A stretch of 64,000 nucleotides of DNA from CAZSHB01 sp964606885 (GCA_964606885.1 CAZSHB010000001.1:62001-126000), one strand, 5' to 3'; positions 44,327 to 53,499 are shown, numbered from the stretch's first letter. Notes: generated by a model from the sequence alone, not told the origin. Translations and numbers: made by a program.

Positions 44327-44677
44327 ATGAATATTCGTATCGTCTTTAAAGGCATGGACCATTCAGTACCTTTTGAAGAGCACACGCACCAACAACTAAC
44401 GCGTAAGCTCGCCAAGCTGATTCAAAAAGAAAGCCCTGCCAATATTGATATCGTTACAGAATCGATCCATGGTAATCAGAGTTTTATGGTAGAAATCAGA
44501 CTTAAAAGTCACCATTACCACCTGATCTCACACAACCGTGGCACCGACTTGTATAAGTCACTTGATAAGGCGGTAGACATTCTGGTTGACGAAGTAAAAC
44601 GCCACAAAGAAAAAATGCTGGATATTCGCAACCACACGCCAGATCCACTACGTGAACCAGCAAACAAAAACGATTAA
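44327..44677 (+). CDS. hpf: Ribosome hibernation promoting factor (short HPF/RaiA family)
   Basis: Binds the 30S subunit and silences ribosomes in slow growth. 116 residues, the short form without the C-terminal dimerisation domain. The beta-alpha-beta-beta-beta-alpha fold shows as IRIVFKGMDHSVPFEE at the start, FMVEIRLKSHHYH in the middle and DLYKSLDKAVDILVDEVKRHKEK in the last helix. AAAAGGAG site. Ends in a clear terminator. In an intracellular parasite it fits a dormant, extracellular stage. Confidence 0.9.
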   Translation: MNIRIVFKGMDHSVPFEEHTHQQLTRKLAKLIQKESPANIDIVTESIHGNQSFMVEIRLKSHHYHLISHNRGTDLYKSLDKAVDILVDEVKRHKEKMLDIRNHTPDPLREPANKND

Positions 44678-44679
44678 CA

Positions 44680-44708
44680 AAAAAGCTCCTGAATTTCAGG
44701 AGCTTTTT
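44680..44708. terminator. Terminator between hpf and sod, bidirectional
   Basis: AAAAAGCTCCTGA and TCAGGAGCTTTTT stem with a three-base loop. Confidence 0.88.
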
Positions 44709-44745
44709 CTTTTACCCTAACTAACTTGTGTACGTAATGAAGAAA

Positions 44746-45492
44746 TTACTTATTTAAAGCATGTTGATAATTCATCTGCACAAAATGCCAGTTAACCACG
44801 TACCACCAAGCAGTGGTATAATCCATACGTCTATTTTTATATTGTAAGTAATACGCGTGTTCCCACACATCAAGACCAAGCAACGGCACCAATCCTTGGG
44901 ATAATGGCGTATCTTGATTAGCGGTAGAAACGACAGAAAGTTTTGCAGTGTGAGGATCTACGACAAGCCATGCCCAACCACTACCAAAACGTGTTTTTGC
45001 TGCATTATTAAATTGCTCTTTAAAATGAGCAAACGATCCAAAATCTTTTGCAATAGCAGCTGCTAATGAACCTGTAGGCTCTGGCAACGTGTTACTCGTA
45101 TTGGCCTGCATACAGTTCCAGAAAAACGTATGGTTCTCTACACCACCACCATGATTTTGCACTGCTGTTCTGATATCAGCTGGTACAGCATCAAGGTCTT
45201 TTAATAATGCCACTAATGGTTTTGCAAACAATGCAGGATGCTTTTCTAGCGCAGCATTAAGACCATCGACATAGGCTTGCTGATGTTTTTTATGATGCAG
45301 TTCCATAATCTCTTGTTCAATATACGGTTCAAGCGCATTATACGCATACGGTAAGGGGGGTAATACATGCATACTAATATCTTTCTTAGGATTAGTTGTT
45401 GTTATATTTTGCTGCCACGCTTTAGTAATTGCTACAGCAGCTCCTACACCTACTAAGATACTGCTGATACCAAGCAAAACAAATTTTTTCAT
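44746..45492 (-). CDS. Fe/Mn superoxide dismutase, exported
   Basis: Converts superoxide to hydrogen peroxide and oxygen. Start at 45492 (248 residues) is preferred over 45609, which lies inside the ftsB-like gene. Metal ligands are visible: the first His in ELHHKKHQQAYV (66), the second in ENHTFFWNCM (121), and Asp and His in DVWEHAYYLQY. The N-terminal 22 residues are a signal peptide or anchor (FVLLGISSILVGVGAAVAI), so the enzyme is periplasmic or exported, unlike most cytosolic members. It may shield the cell from the host oxidative burst. Metal choice cannot be read. Confidence 0.93.
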   Translation of the reverse strand: MKKFVLLGISSILVGVGAAVAITKAWQQNITTTNPKKDISMHVLPPLPYAYNALEPYIEQEIMELHHKKHQQAYVDGLNAALEKHPALFAKPLVALLKDLDAVPADIRTAVQNHGGGVENHTFFWNCMQANTSNTLPEPTGSLAAAIAKDFGSFAHFKEQFNNAAKTRFGSGWAWLVVDPHTAKLSVVSTANQDTPLSQGLVPLLGLDVWEHAYYLQYKNRRMDYTTAWWYVVNWHFVQMNYQHALNK

Positions 45493-45508
45493 AGTTACAC
45501 TTTCTTTT

Positions 45509-45820
45509 TTAAGATTGCACGACATTTTCAGGAGGCGTTTCTGTAATAACATACAACTGTTCTGATGGACGCGCCATTTGCAACTGCTCACGAGCAAATT
45601 TTTCTGCATAAAAATCGGTCGTTTGCCATTGATGAATACGCTCTTCTAAAGCTTTACTTTCTTTTACAACATCTGCAATTGCAATATGAATATCGGCTAT
45701 TTCTTTTTTAAGACCACGCGCAACATACATGCTTGATGGTCCAAAAAAATATAAGCCTATAAAAAGCACAATCTCGAGAACAAAAAAAAATCGTAAAAAA
45801 GAACGCTTTGTTAGCAGCAT
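45509..45820 (-). CDS. FtsB/DivIC-like septum formation protein
   Basis: 103 residues: a short cytoplasmic start, one membrane helix (FFFVLEIVLFIGLYFF), and a coiled coil (ARGLKKEIADIHIAIADVV), followed by FAREQLQMARPSEQLYVI, the conserved end of the family. It would help recruit the division complex. AAGGAG site; sod starts 16 bases downstream. FtsB and DivIC are not distinguishable here. Confidence 0.8.
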   Translation of the reverse strand: MLLTKRSFLRFFFVLEIVLFIGLYFFGPSSMYVARGLKKEIADIHIAIADVVKESKALEERIHQWQTTDFYAEKFAREQLQMARPSEQLYVITETPPENVVQS

Positions 45821-45926
45821 ATGGCTCCTTATTTTTAAAAGTCTATCTTAAAGTACTTCACTTTAGCTTATTAATCAGTGTACGGTACTGCTTTAAACAA
45901 GTACCATGGTTTACTAGAGGATAGCT

Positions 45927-47402
45927 ATGAAAAAAGTCTTATTATGCGCTCTGACTCTTACAACCAGCACCACTCAATTTGCAGCGACGGGCGTCACCGT
46001 TAAAACAGATCTAACCGATGCAGAAAAAGAAATCGTAGCCATGTCCCAAACGCTCACTGAAGCAATCAACTGCATTCACAACCGTTATTACCACAGCCTC
46101 AATTCAGAGGAGGTTAAAAAAGCCTTCTCAAATGCTATCCGTGGTTTTACCAAACTTGATCCACACACAGGATTTCTTGATGATAAAGAATGTCGCTTTC
46201 TACAAGAGCAAATGGCTGGTGAATTTTATGGCATAGGCATCGTGCTTCCGGGTGATAAAGATGTAGAAGAAGAATATGTTCCTGCTATTGAAATTATCCC
46301 TAACGGCCCTGCTGATAAAGCTGGTTTAAAACAAGGTGATAAAATTATAGAAATTAAAGACATCATCGTTAAAGGCATGAGCATGTCAGAAGTGCTTGCA
46401 GCTATTAAGGGCGAAAAGAACAGCCAAGTTACTATCAAAGTTATGCGCGAAAAATATCCTGAACCAATCACCTTTGATGTTAAACGGGATGTAATCAAGT
46501 CTGATGATATGTTCTTAATGTTCCATTTACCTGAACAAAACATCTATTACCTCATGCTCTCGGTATTTAGCGAAAAATCGGTTATTCATGTACGCAAACT
46601 GCTTGAAGTTGCAAACAAGAATAAAGCTGAAGGTTTAATTATCGATCTACGCAACAACACCGGCGGTCTGCTTGATGCAGCGGTTGATATCGCAAGTTTA
46701 TTCTTACCAAAAGACTCACTGGTCGTAGTAACCAAAAACAGAGAAAACAAAGTAACTGAAAGCTGGAAAACCAAAAAGAAACCGCTTGATCGTCCACAAG
46801 GCATGCCAATCTTTTTCATAACCAACAACTACACCGCTTCAGCAGCAGAAATTCTAGCCGGTACACTATCACTCTACTCGCAAAATAATGGAGAAAAACT
46901 GAACCTGTTTGTCTTCACCGTAGGTATTGATACGTTCGGTAAAGGGTCAGTCCAAGAAGTAATTTCCCTCTCTAACCATTGCGCTCTGCGTATGACCACC
47001 GCGCTCTACTTTTTACCATTTGATACGCTCATACAAGGCAAAGGCATCACCCCCGATTTCCATATTGAGCCACGCACCCCGCCAAGTGAAACGGTTAAAT
47101 GGATGACCTCCCGTTATGGCCGCGAAGCATCACTTAAAGGTTCTATTAAGCCTCATGGCCACAAAGAAGAACCTAAAAAAGATGCTAAGAAAAAAGAAGC
47201 CAAAAAGAGCTGGGAAGAACAACGTAAAGAACTAATCGCAAAAGACTATATGGTACAAAACACGGTCGACTTAATCCGGCTGCGCCATATTGGTATAAAA
47301 GCGTATCCAGATCTAACAAAAAGCAGAAAAAAACAGCTTGAATTCCTACAAAAAAACTTTGTGTTGGATAACGAACTTAAGCTCGAAAAAGTACCTAACT
47401 AA
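45927..47402 (+). CDS. Carboxy-terminal processing protease (S41)
   Basis: Periplasmic Ser/Lys protease. 491 residues: signal peptide (about 1-20), an N-terminal helical region with LDPHTGFLD, a PDZ domain (YGIGIVLPG, then IIPNGPADKAGLKQGDKI), and the S41 catalytic core with GLIIDLRNNTGG, the nucleophile in TASAAEILAG and the lysine in TFGKGSVQE. A Lys-rich insert (EEPKKDAKKKEAKK) precedes the C-terminal part. The spacing between Ser and Lys is longer than in E. coli Prc owing to an insertion. Likely roles are lipoprotein or cell-wall enzyme turnover. Confidence 0.93.
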   Translation: MKKVLLCALTLTTSTTQFAATGVTVKTDLTDAEKEIVAMSQTLTEAINCIHNRYYHSLNSEEVKKAFSNAIRGFTKLDPHTGFLDDKECRFLQEQMAGEFYGIGIVLPGDKDVEEEYVPAIEIIPNGPADKAGLKQGDKIIEIKDIIVKGMSMSEVLAAIKGEKNSQVTIKVMREKYPEPITFDVKRDVIKSDDMFLMFHLPEQNIYYLMLSVFSEKSVIHVRKLLEVANKNKAEGLIIDLRNNTGGLLDAAVDIASLFLPKDSLVVVTKNRENKVTESWKTKKKPLDRPQGMPIFFITNNYTASAAEILAGTLSLYSQNNGEKLNLFVFTVGIDTFGKGSVQEVISLSNHCALRMTTALYFLPFDTLIQGKGITPDFHIEPRTPPSETVKWMTSRYGREASLKGSIKPHGHKEEPKKDAKKKEAKKSWEEQRKELIAKDYMVQNTVDLIRLRHIGIKAYPDLTKSRKKQLEFLQKNFVLDNELKLEKVPN

Positions 47403-47411
47403 GGCCACTTT

Positions 47412-47440
47412 TTGACTAATAAGGGCATTTTTGGCATACT
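47412..47440 (+). promoter_or_regulatory. Promoter of the small gene at 47484
   Basis: TTGACT and CATACT with a 17-base spacer, 44 bases before the ATG of a 45-codon gene. Confidence 0.5.
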
Positions 47441-47483
47441 AAGACTCATACGAATAATAAGTAATTTTGTAGAAAAGGATCGT

Positions 47484-47621
47484 ATGAGTCGCGGTTATAA
47501 AAATCGATTAACATCGATTAGCATGTGTGGCTTGTTCTTTGTTTTTGTTGCAGTTCTTACGCATCAAAATCCCCCACAAAAGAAATCAAACTGTTCCAAG
47601 CAGTATCTCGTTAAATTCTAA
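47484..47621 (+). CDS. Small membrane protein, 45 residues
   Basis: The ATG at 47484 has AAAAGGA at good distance and a good promoter 44 bases upstream. The product has a basic start (SRGYKNRLTS), one hydrophobic helix (MCGLFFVFVAVLTH), and a basic Cys-containing tail. A strong terminator follows. Promoter, ribosome site and terminator together make it likely to be real, though no homologue is recognised. Confidence 0.5.
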   Translation: MSRGYKNRLTSISMCGLFFVFVAVLTHQNPPQKKSNCSKQYLVKF

Positions 47622-47660
47622 AGTTTCTTAGAATTCTCACTCTAACAGTGTATGCAATTA

Positions 47661-47688
47661 AAAAAGGGCCTCGCAAAAGGCCCTTTTT
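47661..47688. terminator. Terminator, bidirectional
   Basis: AAAAAGGGCC and GGCCCTTTTT stem between converging genes at 47621 and 47717. Confidence 0.88.
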
Positions 47689-47716
47689 CTTTATCTTTAT
47701 ATGATCAACTCATGTA

Positions 47717-48166
47717 CTAGCGTGGACAACTGTGTATACATTTTTCATTACGCTTACACGACCTTACACACTCATAATACTGATCTTGCTGCTGCATTGG
47801 ATCTTGCATCTGCTCTTGCACTGTCATTAATGTACCTTTAACGGTTACTAAATCTGGCAATGATATGTTGTTATTTCTTGCATTTTGAACGAGCGTTGCT
47901 GCATACCAATATTCTCGAGCTTCATAGTATCCACTCGGTTTAGATAAACACATACCTTGAACAAGCACTTCACCACTGGTTTGCAATCTTGCCGTTACCG
48001 TTTTGCAGGTATTAAAAAATGAACCGCCCACGTGCAAAGGCTGTCTATTCTTCATCATGACTAACTGATTATTACTATCTAAAACCGCTATAGCCCTGTA
48101 GGTTTTTTTAGCTTGAACTTCTACACTCGCCCCTAACACAACAAGAGCTACTAATAACTTTTTCAT
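47717..48166 (-). CDS. Exported Cys-containing protein, tandem paralogue A
   Basis: 149 residues with a signal peptide (MKKLLVALVVLGASVEVQA) and an ideal AAAGGAGGT ribosome site. The mature part has a VGGSFFNTCKTVTARLQTSG core that matches VGGPFLDSCKKVTAKIGRAG in the next gene, and a C-terminal cysteine cluster (CVRSCKRNEKCIHSC) suggesting disulfides. Unknown function. Each of the two paralogues is followed by its own GGGCC terminator hairpin. Confidence 0.68.
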   Translation of the reverse strand: MKKLLVALVVLGASVEVQAKKTYRAIAVLDSNNQLVMMKNRQPLHVGGSFFNTCKTVTARLQTSGEVLVQGMCLSKPSGYYEAREYWYAATLVQNARNNNISLPDLVTVKGTLMTVQEQMQDPMQQQDQYYECVRSCKRNEKCIHSCPR

Positions 48167-48182
48167 CTTAACCTCCTTTAAA

Positions 48183-48206
48183 AAAGGGCCTTTTTCGAGG
48201 CCCTTT
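48183..48206 (-). terminator. Terminator of the gene at 48250
   Basis: AAAGGGCC and GGCCCTTT stem with an eight-base loop; same stem core as the hairpin at 47661. Confidence 0.75.
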
Positions 48207-48249
48207 CTCTTTATAACTAAATACGAACTACGCGTAGGATAGTATTTAC

Positions 48250-48603
48250 CTACTTTTTATTAGTCATCTGATTTACAGTTAATTGGGTAAGCACTGAATT
48301 ACCATAATCTAATGCATGTTGAACTACCGTGCTTGGATAAGTATATGTCGCACCATAAAACATACATTTTTCATTTTTATTACGCGAACACGTATTTAGA
48401 CAATTACCCGTAACAATAATAGTATTTCCTGCACGACCTATTTTTGCTGTTACTTTTTTACATGAATCTAAAAACGGACCTCCTACCTGCAAAGTACCAT
48501 ATTTTGTTGATATCGATTTACCCTTTGCATCTACAACATTAATAGTTTTTGCTTGCACACATGCGCTAACTGCTAGCACGATAAACATTAATATTTTTTT
48601 CAT
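48250..48603 (-). CDS. Exported Cys-containing protein, tandem paralogue B
   Basis: 117 residues, signal peptide MKKILMFIVLAVSACVQA. The shared core VGGPFLDSCKKVTAKIG is followed by a Cys-rich loop (GNCLNTCSRNKNEKCMF) that in the other paralogue lies at the C-terminus. Unknown function; likely periplasmic or secreted and disulfide-bonded. Confidence 0.66.
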   Translation of the reverse strand: MKKILMFIVLAVSACVQAKTINVVDAKGKSISTKYGTLQVGGPFLDSCKKVTAKIGRAGNTIIVTGNCLNTCSRNKNEKCMFYGATYTYPSTVVQHALDYGNSVLTQLTVNQMTNKK

Positions 48604-48799
48604 TTTGACCTCTTTTTAGATTAAAAACCTCACTTACCCCCAGTATAAAAAATTACCAAAACGTCCTTCAAGGAATTGTTTTAGATAAGCGCAAAAATAA
48701 TTCCTTTAAGCGCAAGTCGACCCAATGGACATATTGTTAGTTTTTAATAGAAAAAATAAGCTGCATTAAGCTTCTGAGAGGTCAAGAGTGAAGAGTATG

Positions 48800-50644
48800 T
48801 TATTCAACCGTAACAGATTTTGCCAAGTTGCGTGGTCTATCAATCGCACAGCCACGAACACGCGCACAATGGTACATCAACAACTGCATCACACCCGTCA
48901 TTGCCAAGAACGACAAATGATTACCACACGATAAAAATTCCAACGCATCATCAGCCAACGCTTTCAGTTCATGCTGACCGGTAAAAACAAAGGCGAGCAC
49001 TCGGCCGCCACGCGCTTTTACTTCTTGCACATTTGATAACGTTTTTTGATACAGCACAGGATCCGGATGTGAAAAGACTATCACTGGTGTTTTACTATCA
49101 ATAAGTGCAAGTGCACCATGTTTAAGTTCCCCAGCTGGATAGGCCTGACAAAACACGTACGCAATTTCTTTTAATTTAAGGGCTGCTTCTAAAGCAAACG
49201 GATAGGCGATTGATCGACCCAAGAAAATCATGGTATCAAACTCCGCATAGAACGGAGCATACGTATCAATCAACGTAGATTCATAACGACTCAAACCAGT
49301 ATCCAACAAGTGTGCCGCTACCAGTATGTCGTCCTGTTTTTTTTCAAACTCTTGCTGAGTTATAAGGCCACGCTCGTGCGCCATAGCTGCAGCCAACCAG
49401 TACAACGCTGCTAACTGAGTAGAGAATGCTTTTGTTGAGGCAACGGCCATTTCTGGACCCGCATGCGTCAATAAAACACCATCAGTTTCTCGTGCTAAAC
49501 TGCTTGATGCCACATTAGTAACGACCAATGTTTGTTGACCATGTTGTTTGACCAACTTGATTGCTTCAAGCGTGTCGGCAGTCTCACCAGATTGTGAGAT
49601 TGCAATATAGAGCGTATTTTTTTTAGGAATAAAAGTTCGGTAGCGAAATTCTGATGCAAGCTGTGCATGTGCAGATATGCCCACAAGATCTTCAAAAAAG
49701 AACTCTGCCATGCTGCCTGCGTGCCACGAAGTACCGCATCCAAGAAACACAATCTGTTCTACATTTTTAATAACTTCAGCACTGATACCAATGTTGGACC
49801 AGATCTGATCTTGCATTACACGATACGATTGCACTGAACGCATAATAGCTGCACGTTGTTCGTACATTTCTTTAAGCATAAAATGTTCATAGCCATCTTT
49901 GTGACTTAACACCCATTGCGCATCAATAACTTGTGCAGGAATAGACAGACGGTTGCTTTCAAAATCGTACAACTGCACGCCATCTTTAGTAACCAGCGCA
50001 ACACTATTTTCGGGCATAAAAATAACCCGATCAGTTTTACCTGCAAAGGCAAGTACGTCTGATGCTACAAAACATTCTTGAACCCCAAGCCCAATACACA
50101 AAGGCGAACCTTTGCGTGCAAGCAATAATGTTTCTGGAAAATGGGATGATAAGGCAACAAAAGCGTACGCACCTTCTAGTGATGCAATAGCCGTAGTTAA
50201 TGCCGCAAGTGGAGTTGCTGTGGTCTTAACCGCATCTTCTAACAAATGGGCGATAACTTCAGTATCCGTTTGAGACAAAAAAACATGCCCTTCTTGCTCA
50301 AGTGTGGTGCGCAAAGAAGCATGATTTTCTATAATGCCGTTATGTACAACGGCGATTTCTTTTTTACAGTCAATATGAGGATGAGCGTTTTGCTCGGTAG
50401 AAAGACCGTGTGTTGACCATCTGGTATGACCAACACTGGTAAAGCCATCTATAGGAAATGCGGTCAGTTTTTCTTGTAGCTTTTCAAGTTGACCTGCTGC
50501 TTTAGCAATCTGAATATTCTGAGTTAAAGCATCGATACAGGCAAAACCGGCAGAGTCGTAACCCCGATACTCAAGTCTTGAAAGTCCTTCTAACACTACT
50601 TGCTTACTGGGATTGGTACCTACGTACCCAACAACGCTACACAT
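48800..50644 (-). CDS. glmS: Glutamine-fructose-6-phosphate aminotransferase
   Basis: First step of hexosamine synthesis for peptidoglycan and lipopolysaccharide. 614 residues: N-terminal glutaminase domain with Cys as residue 2 (MCSVVGYVG; most have MCGIVGYVG), the RWSTHG loop and the DTEVIAHL motif; then two SIS sugar-isomerase domains (CGTSWHAG, ISQSGETADT and AVASTKAFSTQ), ending PRNLAKSVTVE. It lies 32 bases after rpsI on the same strand, so no glmS ribozyme could fit upstream. Confidence 0.97.
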   Translation of the reverse strand: MCSVVGYVGTNPSKQVVLEGLSRLEYRGYDSAGFACIDALTQNIQIAKAAGQLEKLQEKLTAFPIDGFTSVGHTRWSTHGLSTEQNAHPHIDCKKEIAVVHNGIIENHASLRTTLEQEGHVFLSQTDTEVIAHLLEDAVKTTATPLAALTTAIASLEGAYAFVALSSHFPETLLLARKGSPLCIGLGVQECFVASDVLAFAGKTDRVIFMPENSVALVTKDGVQLYDFESNRLSIPAQVIDAQWVLSHKDGYEHFMLKEMYEQRAAIMRSVQSYRVMQDQIWSNIGISAEVIKNVEQIVFLGCGTSWHAGSMAEFFFEDLVGISAHAQLASEFRYRTFIPKKNTLYIAISQSGETADTLEAIKLVKQHGQQTLVVTNVASSSLARETDGVLLTHAGPEMAVASTKAFSTQLAALYWLAAAMAHERGLITQQEFEKKQDDILVAAHLLDTGLSRYESTLIDTYAPFYAEFDTMIFLGRSIAYPFALEAALKLKEIAYVFCQAYPAGELKHGALALIDSKTPVIVFSHPDPVLYQKTLSNVQEVKARGGRVLAFVFTGQHELKALADDALEFLSCGNHLSFLAMTGVMQLLMYHCARVRGCAIDRPRNLAKSVTVE

Positions 50645-50676
50645 ACCCTCATTTCCTACTAGCTTATAAAAACGAA

Positions 50677-51102
50677 TTAACGTTTTACGAACTGGAACTT
50701 ACGACGAGCGCCTTTTTGACCTGGCTTTTTACGTTCTTTAAGACGTGCATCAACAGTTAATAAACCGTTTTCACGCAACGTACCACGAAGACCTTCGTCA
50801 ATTGTGAGTAATGCACGAGCAACGCCTAAGCGAACTGCACCTGCTTGAGAATTTTTACCGCCGCCTTTAACGTTTACAACAACGTCGTAGCGAGAGACTG
50901 CGTCACACACTACAAGAGACTTGATAGCGTCAGAACGTGTTTCATCGGTGTTAAAATAATCAGCACAACGTTGTCCATTGATTGCTACTCCGCCTGTACC
51001 AGCACGAACCCATACTCGAGCGACTGATGACTTACGACGGCCTACACCACCAATGACACGAGAAGATTTGGTTTGTTTTTTTTCTTCTTTAGCTTTTACC
51101 AT
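50677..51102 (-). CDS. rpsI: Small ribosomal subunit protein uS9
   Basis: 30S protein near the decoding site. 141 residues: GGVGRRKSSVARVWVRAG at the N-terminus, VVVNVKGGGKNSQAGAVRLG in the middle, and the conserved basic end KKPGQKGARRKFQFVKR whose last residues touch tRNA. rplM, its usual partner, is not beside it. Precedes glmS on the same strand, probably one transcript. Confidence 0.97.
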   Translation of the reverse strand: MVKAKEEKKQTKSSRVIGGVGRRKSSVARVWVRAGTGGVAINGQRCADYFNTDETRSDAIKSLVVCDAVSRYDVVVNVKGGGKNSQAGAVRLGVARALLTIDEGLRGTLRENGLLTVDARLKERKKPGQKGARRKFQFVKR

Positions 51103-51249
51103 AGTCTTCTACGATACCTTATTTATGACGTTTGATTACGAATTTTACGCTTGAGTAAGCATATCAGATCAAGAACCCTTGTCAATCAAGCCTTCTCTTA
51201 CCCAATAAGCTTACAGAGAGCTTAAATTTATTTTTTAAGCTTAAATAAG

Positions 51250-52140
51250 CTATGACAAGAGAACCTCATTAATGGTAAATCGAGCGTTGGCTGCCATCAC
51301 AGGGTTAGTATGTTCATAATATGGAAGCTGAATTAAAGCCATAGACAATGCCCAACCTCGACCCCGCTCCCACGTAGCATCATCTACCTGTAGTTCATTT
51401 CGAAATAGAGGCCGAGCCTGAGCAGGCAAAAGATTCCAAGCAGGAATCAAATCAATAGCTGGATCACCCATACCTAGATAATCAAAATCTATTATCGCAC
51501 TTAGCCGATTATTCTTAAGCAAAATATTACCTGGCATTAAATCTCCATGCACCCAAACAGGCCGCTTATCCCATGCAGGCACTAAAAGTGCCCTTTCCCA
51601 TAGCGCCAGAACCGCTTGCACATCTATTTTATTGCTCAAAGCATTAAGCGCTACGCGAACTTCTTTATCCTGAAAAAATAAGGGCACTCCACGTCTTGAT
51701 AACGGACCATCAATAAGATTAATTGTATGAAGTGCTTTAATAAATCTTGCAAGATCAAGCGCCAACTTTTTTGGCTCTACAAGTTGACCCTCTACAGGGT
51801 TTTTACCATCCACCCATCGACAAATAGACCATGAGAAAGGATAGTCCTTGGTAGGCATCCCTTTTGCAATAAGAGTAGGAACTTGGCATGGTAAATAATG
51901 AGCTATTTTTGAAAGCCACTCGCCGCCTGTCATCATACCATCAACAGCACTTGCAACACGCGGTAGACGAAGAGACATATCATCACCAAGCCTATAAATC
52001 ACATGAGAAGTACCTAAAGATTGAATCGGCTTGACTTCAAGCATTAACCACTCTGGAAACTGTTCAGCTATAAGTCGCTGAATAAGAGACTGTGTAATGT
52101 CTATTTCACCGGCGTGCATTTTTTTATTTGTTGTATTCAT
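51250..52140 (-). CDS. Aminoglycoside-phosphotransferase family kinase
   Basis: 296 residues, cytosolic. The APH fold shows as YRLGDDMSLRLPR (nucleotide-binding strand), catalytic HGDLMPGNIL, metal-binding DFDYLGMGDPAIDL and the WNLLPAQARPLFR helix. This is the common 'aminoglycoside phosphotransferase' family of small kinases with sugars or unknown substrates; it need not confer drug resistance. No strong ribosome site at 52140; the ATG at 52119 is an alternative that starts at the usual conserved residues (MHAGEIDI). Confidence 0.82.
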   Translation of the reverse strand: MNTTNKKMHAGEIDITQSLIQRLIAEQFPEWLMLEVKPIQSLGTSHVIYRLGDDMSLRLPRVASAVDGMMTGGEWLSKIAHYLPCQVPTLIAKGMPTKDYPFSWSICRWVDGKNPVEGQLVEPKKLALDLARFIKALHTINLIDGPLSRRGVPLFFQDKEVRVALNALSNKIDVQAVLALWERALLVPAWDKRPVWVHGDLMPGNILLKNNRLSAIIDFDYLGMGDPAIDLIPAWNLLPAQARPLFRNELQVDDATWERGRGWALSMALIQLPYYEHTNPVMAANARFTINEVLLS

Positions 52141-52204
52141 ATCTAGATTTCGACGCGTAACTTTTGATGGCTTTATTAAAACTCATTTTTCTACTTTTAA
52201 AAAA

Positions 52205-52218
52205 CTGGCCTGCCAGTC
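52205..52218 (-). terminator. Short terminator after tRNA-Thr
   Basis: ACTGGCAGGCCAGT on the minus strand, followed by T; a second perfect hairpin CATTTC-CTTTA-GAAATG lies at 52219-52235 next to the tRNA end. Confidence 0.55.
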
Positions 52219-52236
52219 ATTTCTAAAGGAAATGCC

Positions 52237-52312
<76 letters not shown>

Positions 52313-52417
52313 CTACAGAAAGTATTGATTGCTTAGATGATAACAGTAGGTTTTTCTGCGTCAAGACCAGAAGACCGACTAGCAAGCTCAAAGACTCTGC
52401 AGGCCAACAGTAAAAAA

Positions 52418-52786
52418 TTAGAAATTATTGCCGGCACCAGACTCATAAATTTCTTGGCAAGCCAGACAGCGCGTTGCATTAGGATACGACATTAAACGAC
52501 GCTCTGAAATATCCTGTTGGCATTCTGCGCATTCGCCATAGGTGCCATTTTCAAGCATTTCAAGCGCTTTAATAATAATGCGATACTCTTCAAGCTCGTT
52601 ATTTTGTAATGACGTTTTAAGCGTTTCTAAAACTGATGATGTTGCCAAATCGGCAGCATCTTGTGACTGTTCGTCAGAAGGACCTTCTTCTTGCAACATG
52701 TTCAGCTCTTCTTGCAGCTGTTGTTTACGATTAAGAAGTACTGTTTTTATCTTCTCCAGGTCCTTTGCCGTTCTTTTTCCACTCAC
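52418..52786 (-). CDS. DksA/TraR-family zinc-finger protein
   Basis: 122 residues from a GTG start at 52786 with AGGA at seven bases. An N-terminal coiled coil (LEKIKTVLLNRKQQLQEELN) leads to a C4 zinc finger (GECAECQQDISERRL, then CLACQ). DksA-type proteins enter the RNA polymerase secondary channel and tune the stringent response; this protein keeps an acidic tip region but is shorter than DksA and could be a YteA/TraR relative. The gene overlaps the end of tadA by 56 bases. Confidence 0.83.
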   Translation of the reverse strand: MSGKRTAKDLEKIKTVLLNRKQQLQEELNMLQEEGPSDEQSQDAADLATSSVLETLKTSLQNNELEEYRIIIKALEMLENGTYGECAECQQDISERRLMSYPNATRCLACQEIYESGAGNNF

Positions 52787-53255
52787 CTTTTTTCCTTTTT
52801 TGTTGGAAGAACTTTTTCAATACTGCACTACATGCTTCTTCTTCAATACCACCCTGTATTATCATTGAGTCTTTGTTGTATAGCCAAAGACCTAAATCAT
52901 TGTCAAGTCGAAATCCAAAAAGCGGTGAGCTTGCGCCAAACACAATGCGGCTTATTCTACTCAGTCGGGCTGCTCCTACACACATAACACATGGCTCTAG
53001 TGTCACAAAAAGAGTACTCCCTTCAAGGCGCCAATCTTTTTGCGCTATTGCCGCTTGTGACAAGGCTTGCAATTCCGCATGGGCAGTTTGTGTATGATTA
53101 TGTTCCACGGTATTAAAACCAACACCAAGAACAGCTCCATCTGATGCTACCACCAGCGCACCAATAGGCACTTCATCTTGAAGAAAAGCTTGTTCGGCCT
53201 GCAACAAGGCTTGCTGCATATACCATGAATCAGACTGTATTTTTATAATATCCAT
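52731..53255 (-). CDS. tadA: tRNA adenosine deaminase TadA
   Basis: Converts A34 to inosine in tRNA-Arg. Start at 53255 (174 residues) gives the family N-terminus after MDIIKIQSDSWYMQQALL; 53342 would add an unmatched 29 residues. Zinc-site motifs HAELQAL and PCVMCVGAA are present, and the RIVFGASSPLFG region is kept. Ends in a Lys-rich tail encoded in the stretch that overlaps the dksA-like gene. Confidence 0.92.
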   Translation of the reverse strand: MDIIKIQSDSWYMQQALLQAEQAFLQDEVPIGALVVASDGAVLGVGFNTVEHNHTQTAHAELQALSQAAIAQKDWRLEGSTLFVTLEPCVMCVGAARLSRISRIVFGASSPLFGFRLDNDLGLWLYNKDSMIIQGGIEEEACSAVLKKFFQQKRKKGEWKKNGKGPGEDKNSTS

Positions 53256-53326
53256 AACTACTATTCTACGTGTATTAAGGGTTTTTACCACTGGTAGTCT
53301 TTTGTGTTGCAAGCGGCGCTTTATTT

Positions 53327-53355
53327 TTGGCAGCATGCCCATTATCGGGTATACT
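53327..53355 (+). promoter_or_regulatory. Promoter of gyrB
   Basis: TTGGCA and TATACT separated by 17 bases, with GGG before the -10, about 145 bases before the gyrB start; close to the sigma-70 consensus. Confidence 0.55.
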
Positions 53356-53499
53356 TAAGCATGTATCATTAAGTATCTAAAAAAACGTTGCATAAACAAC
53401 AAATTTTGATCGATACGTTATTAAGAAGATTTTAAATTTTTTATTACCAAAGAGAATAATCATATGGACTATCACACCGAACGTAAAAAGGACATTCCT

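Noticed and set aside
50645..50676. glmS ribozyme
   Set aside because: Only 32 bases separate rpsI from glmS, too short for the ribozyme.
51250..52140. Antibiotic resistance gene
   Set aside because: Only general APH-fold motifs are seen; this family includes many kinases unrelated to drugs and there is no mobile context.
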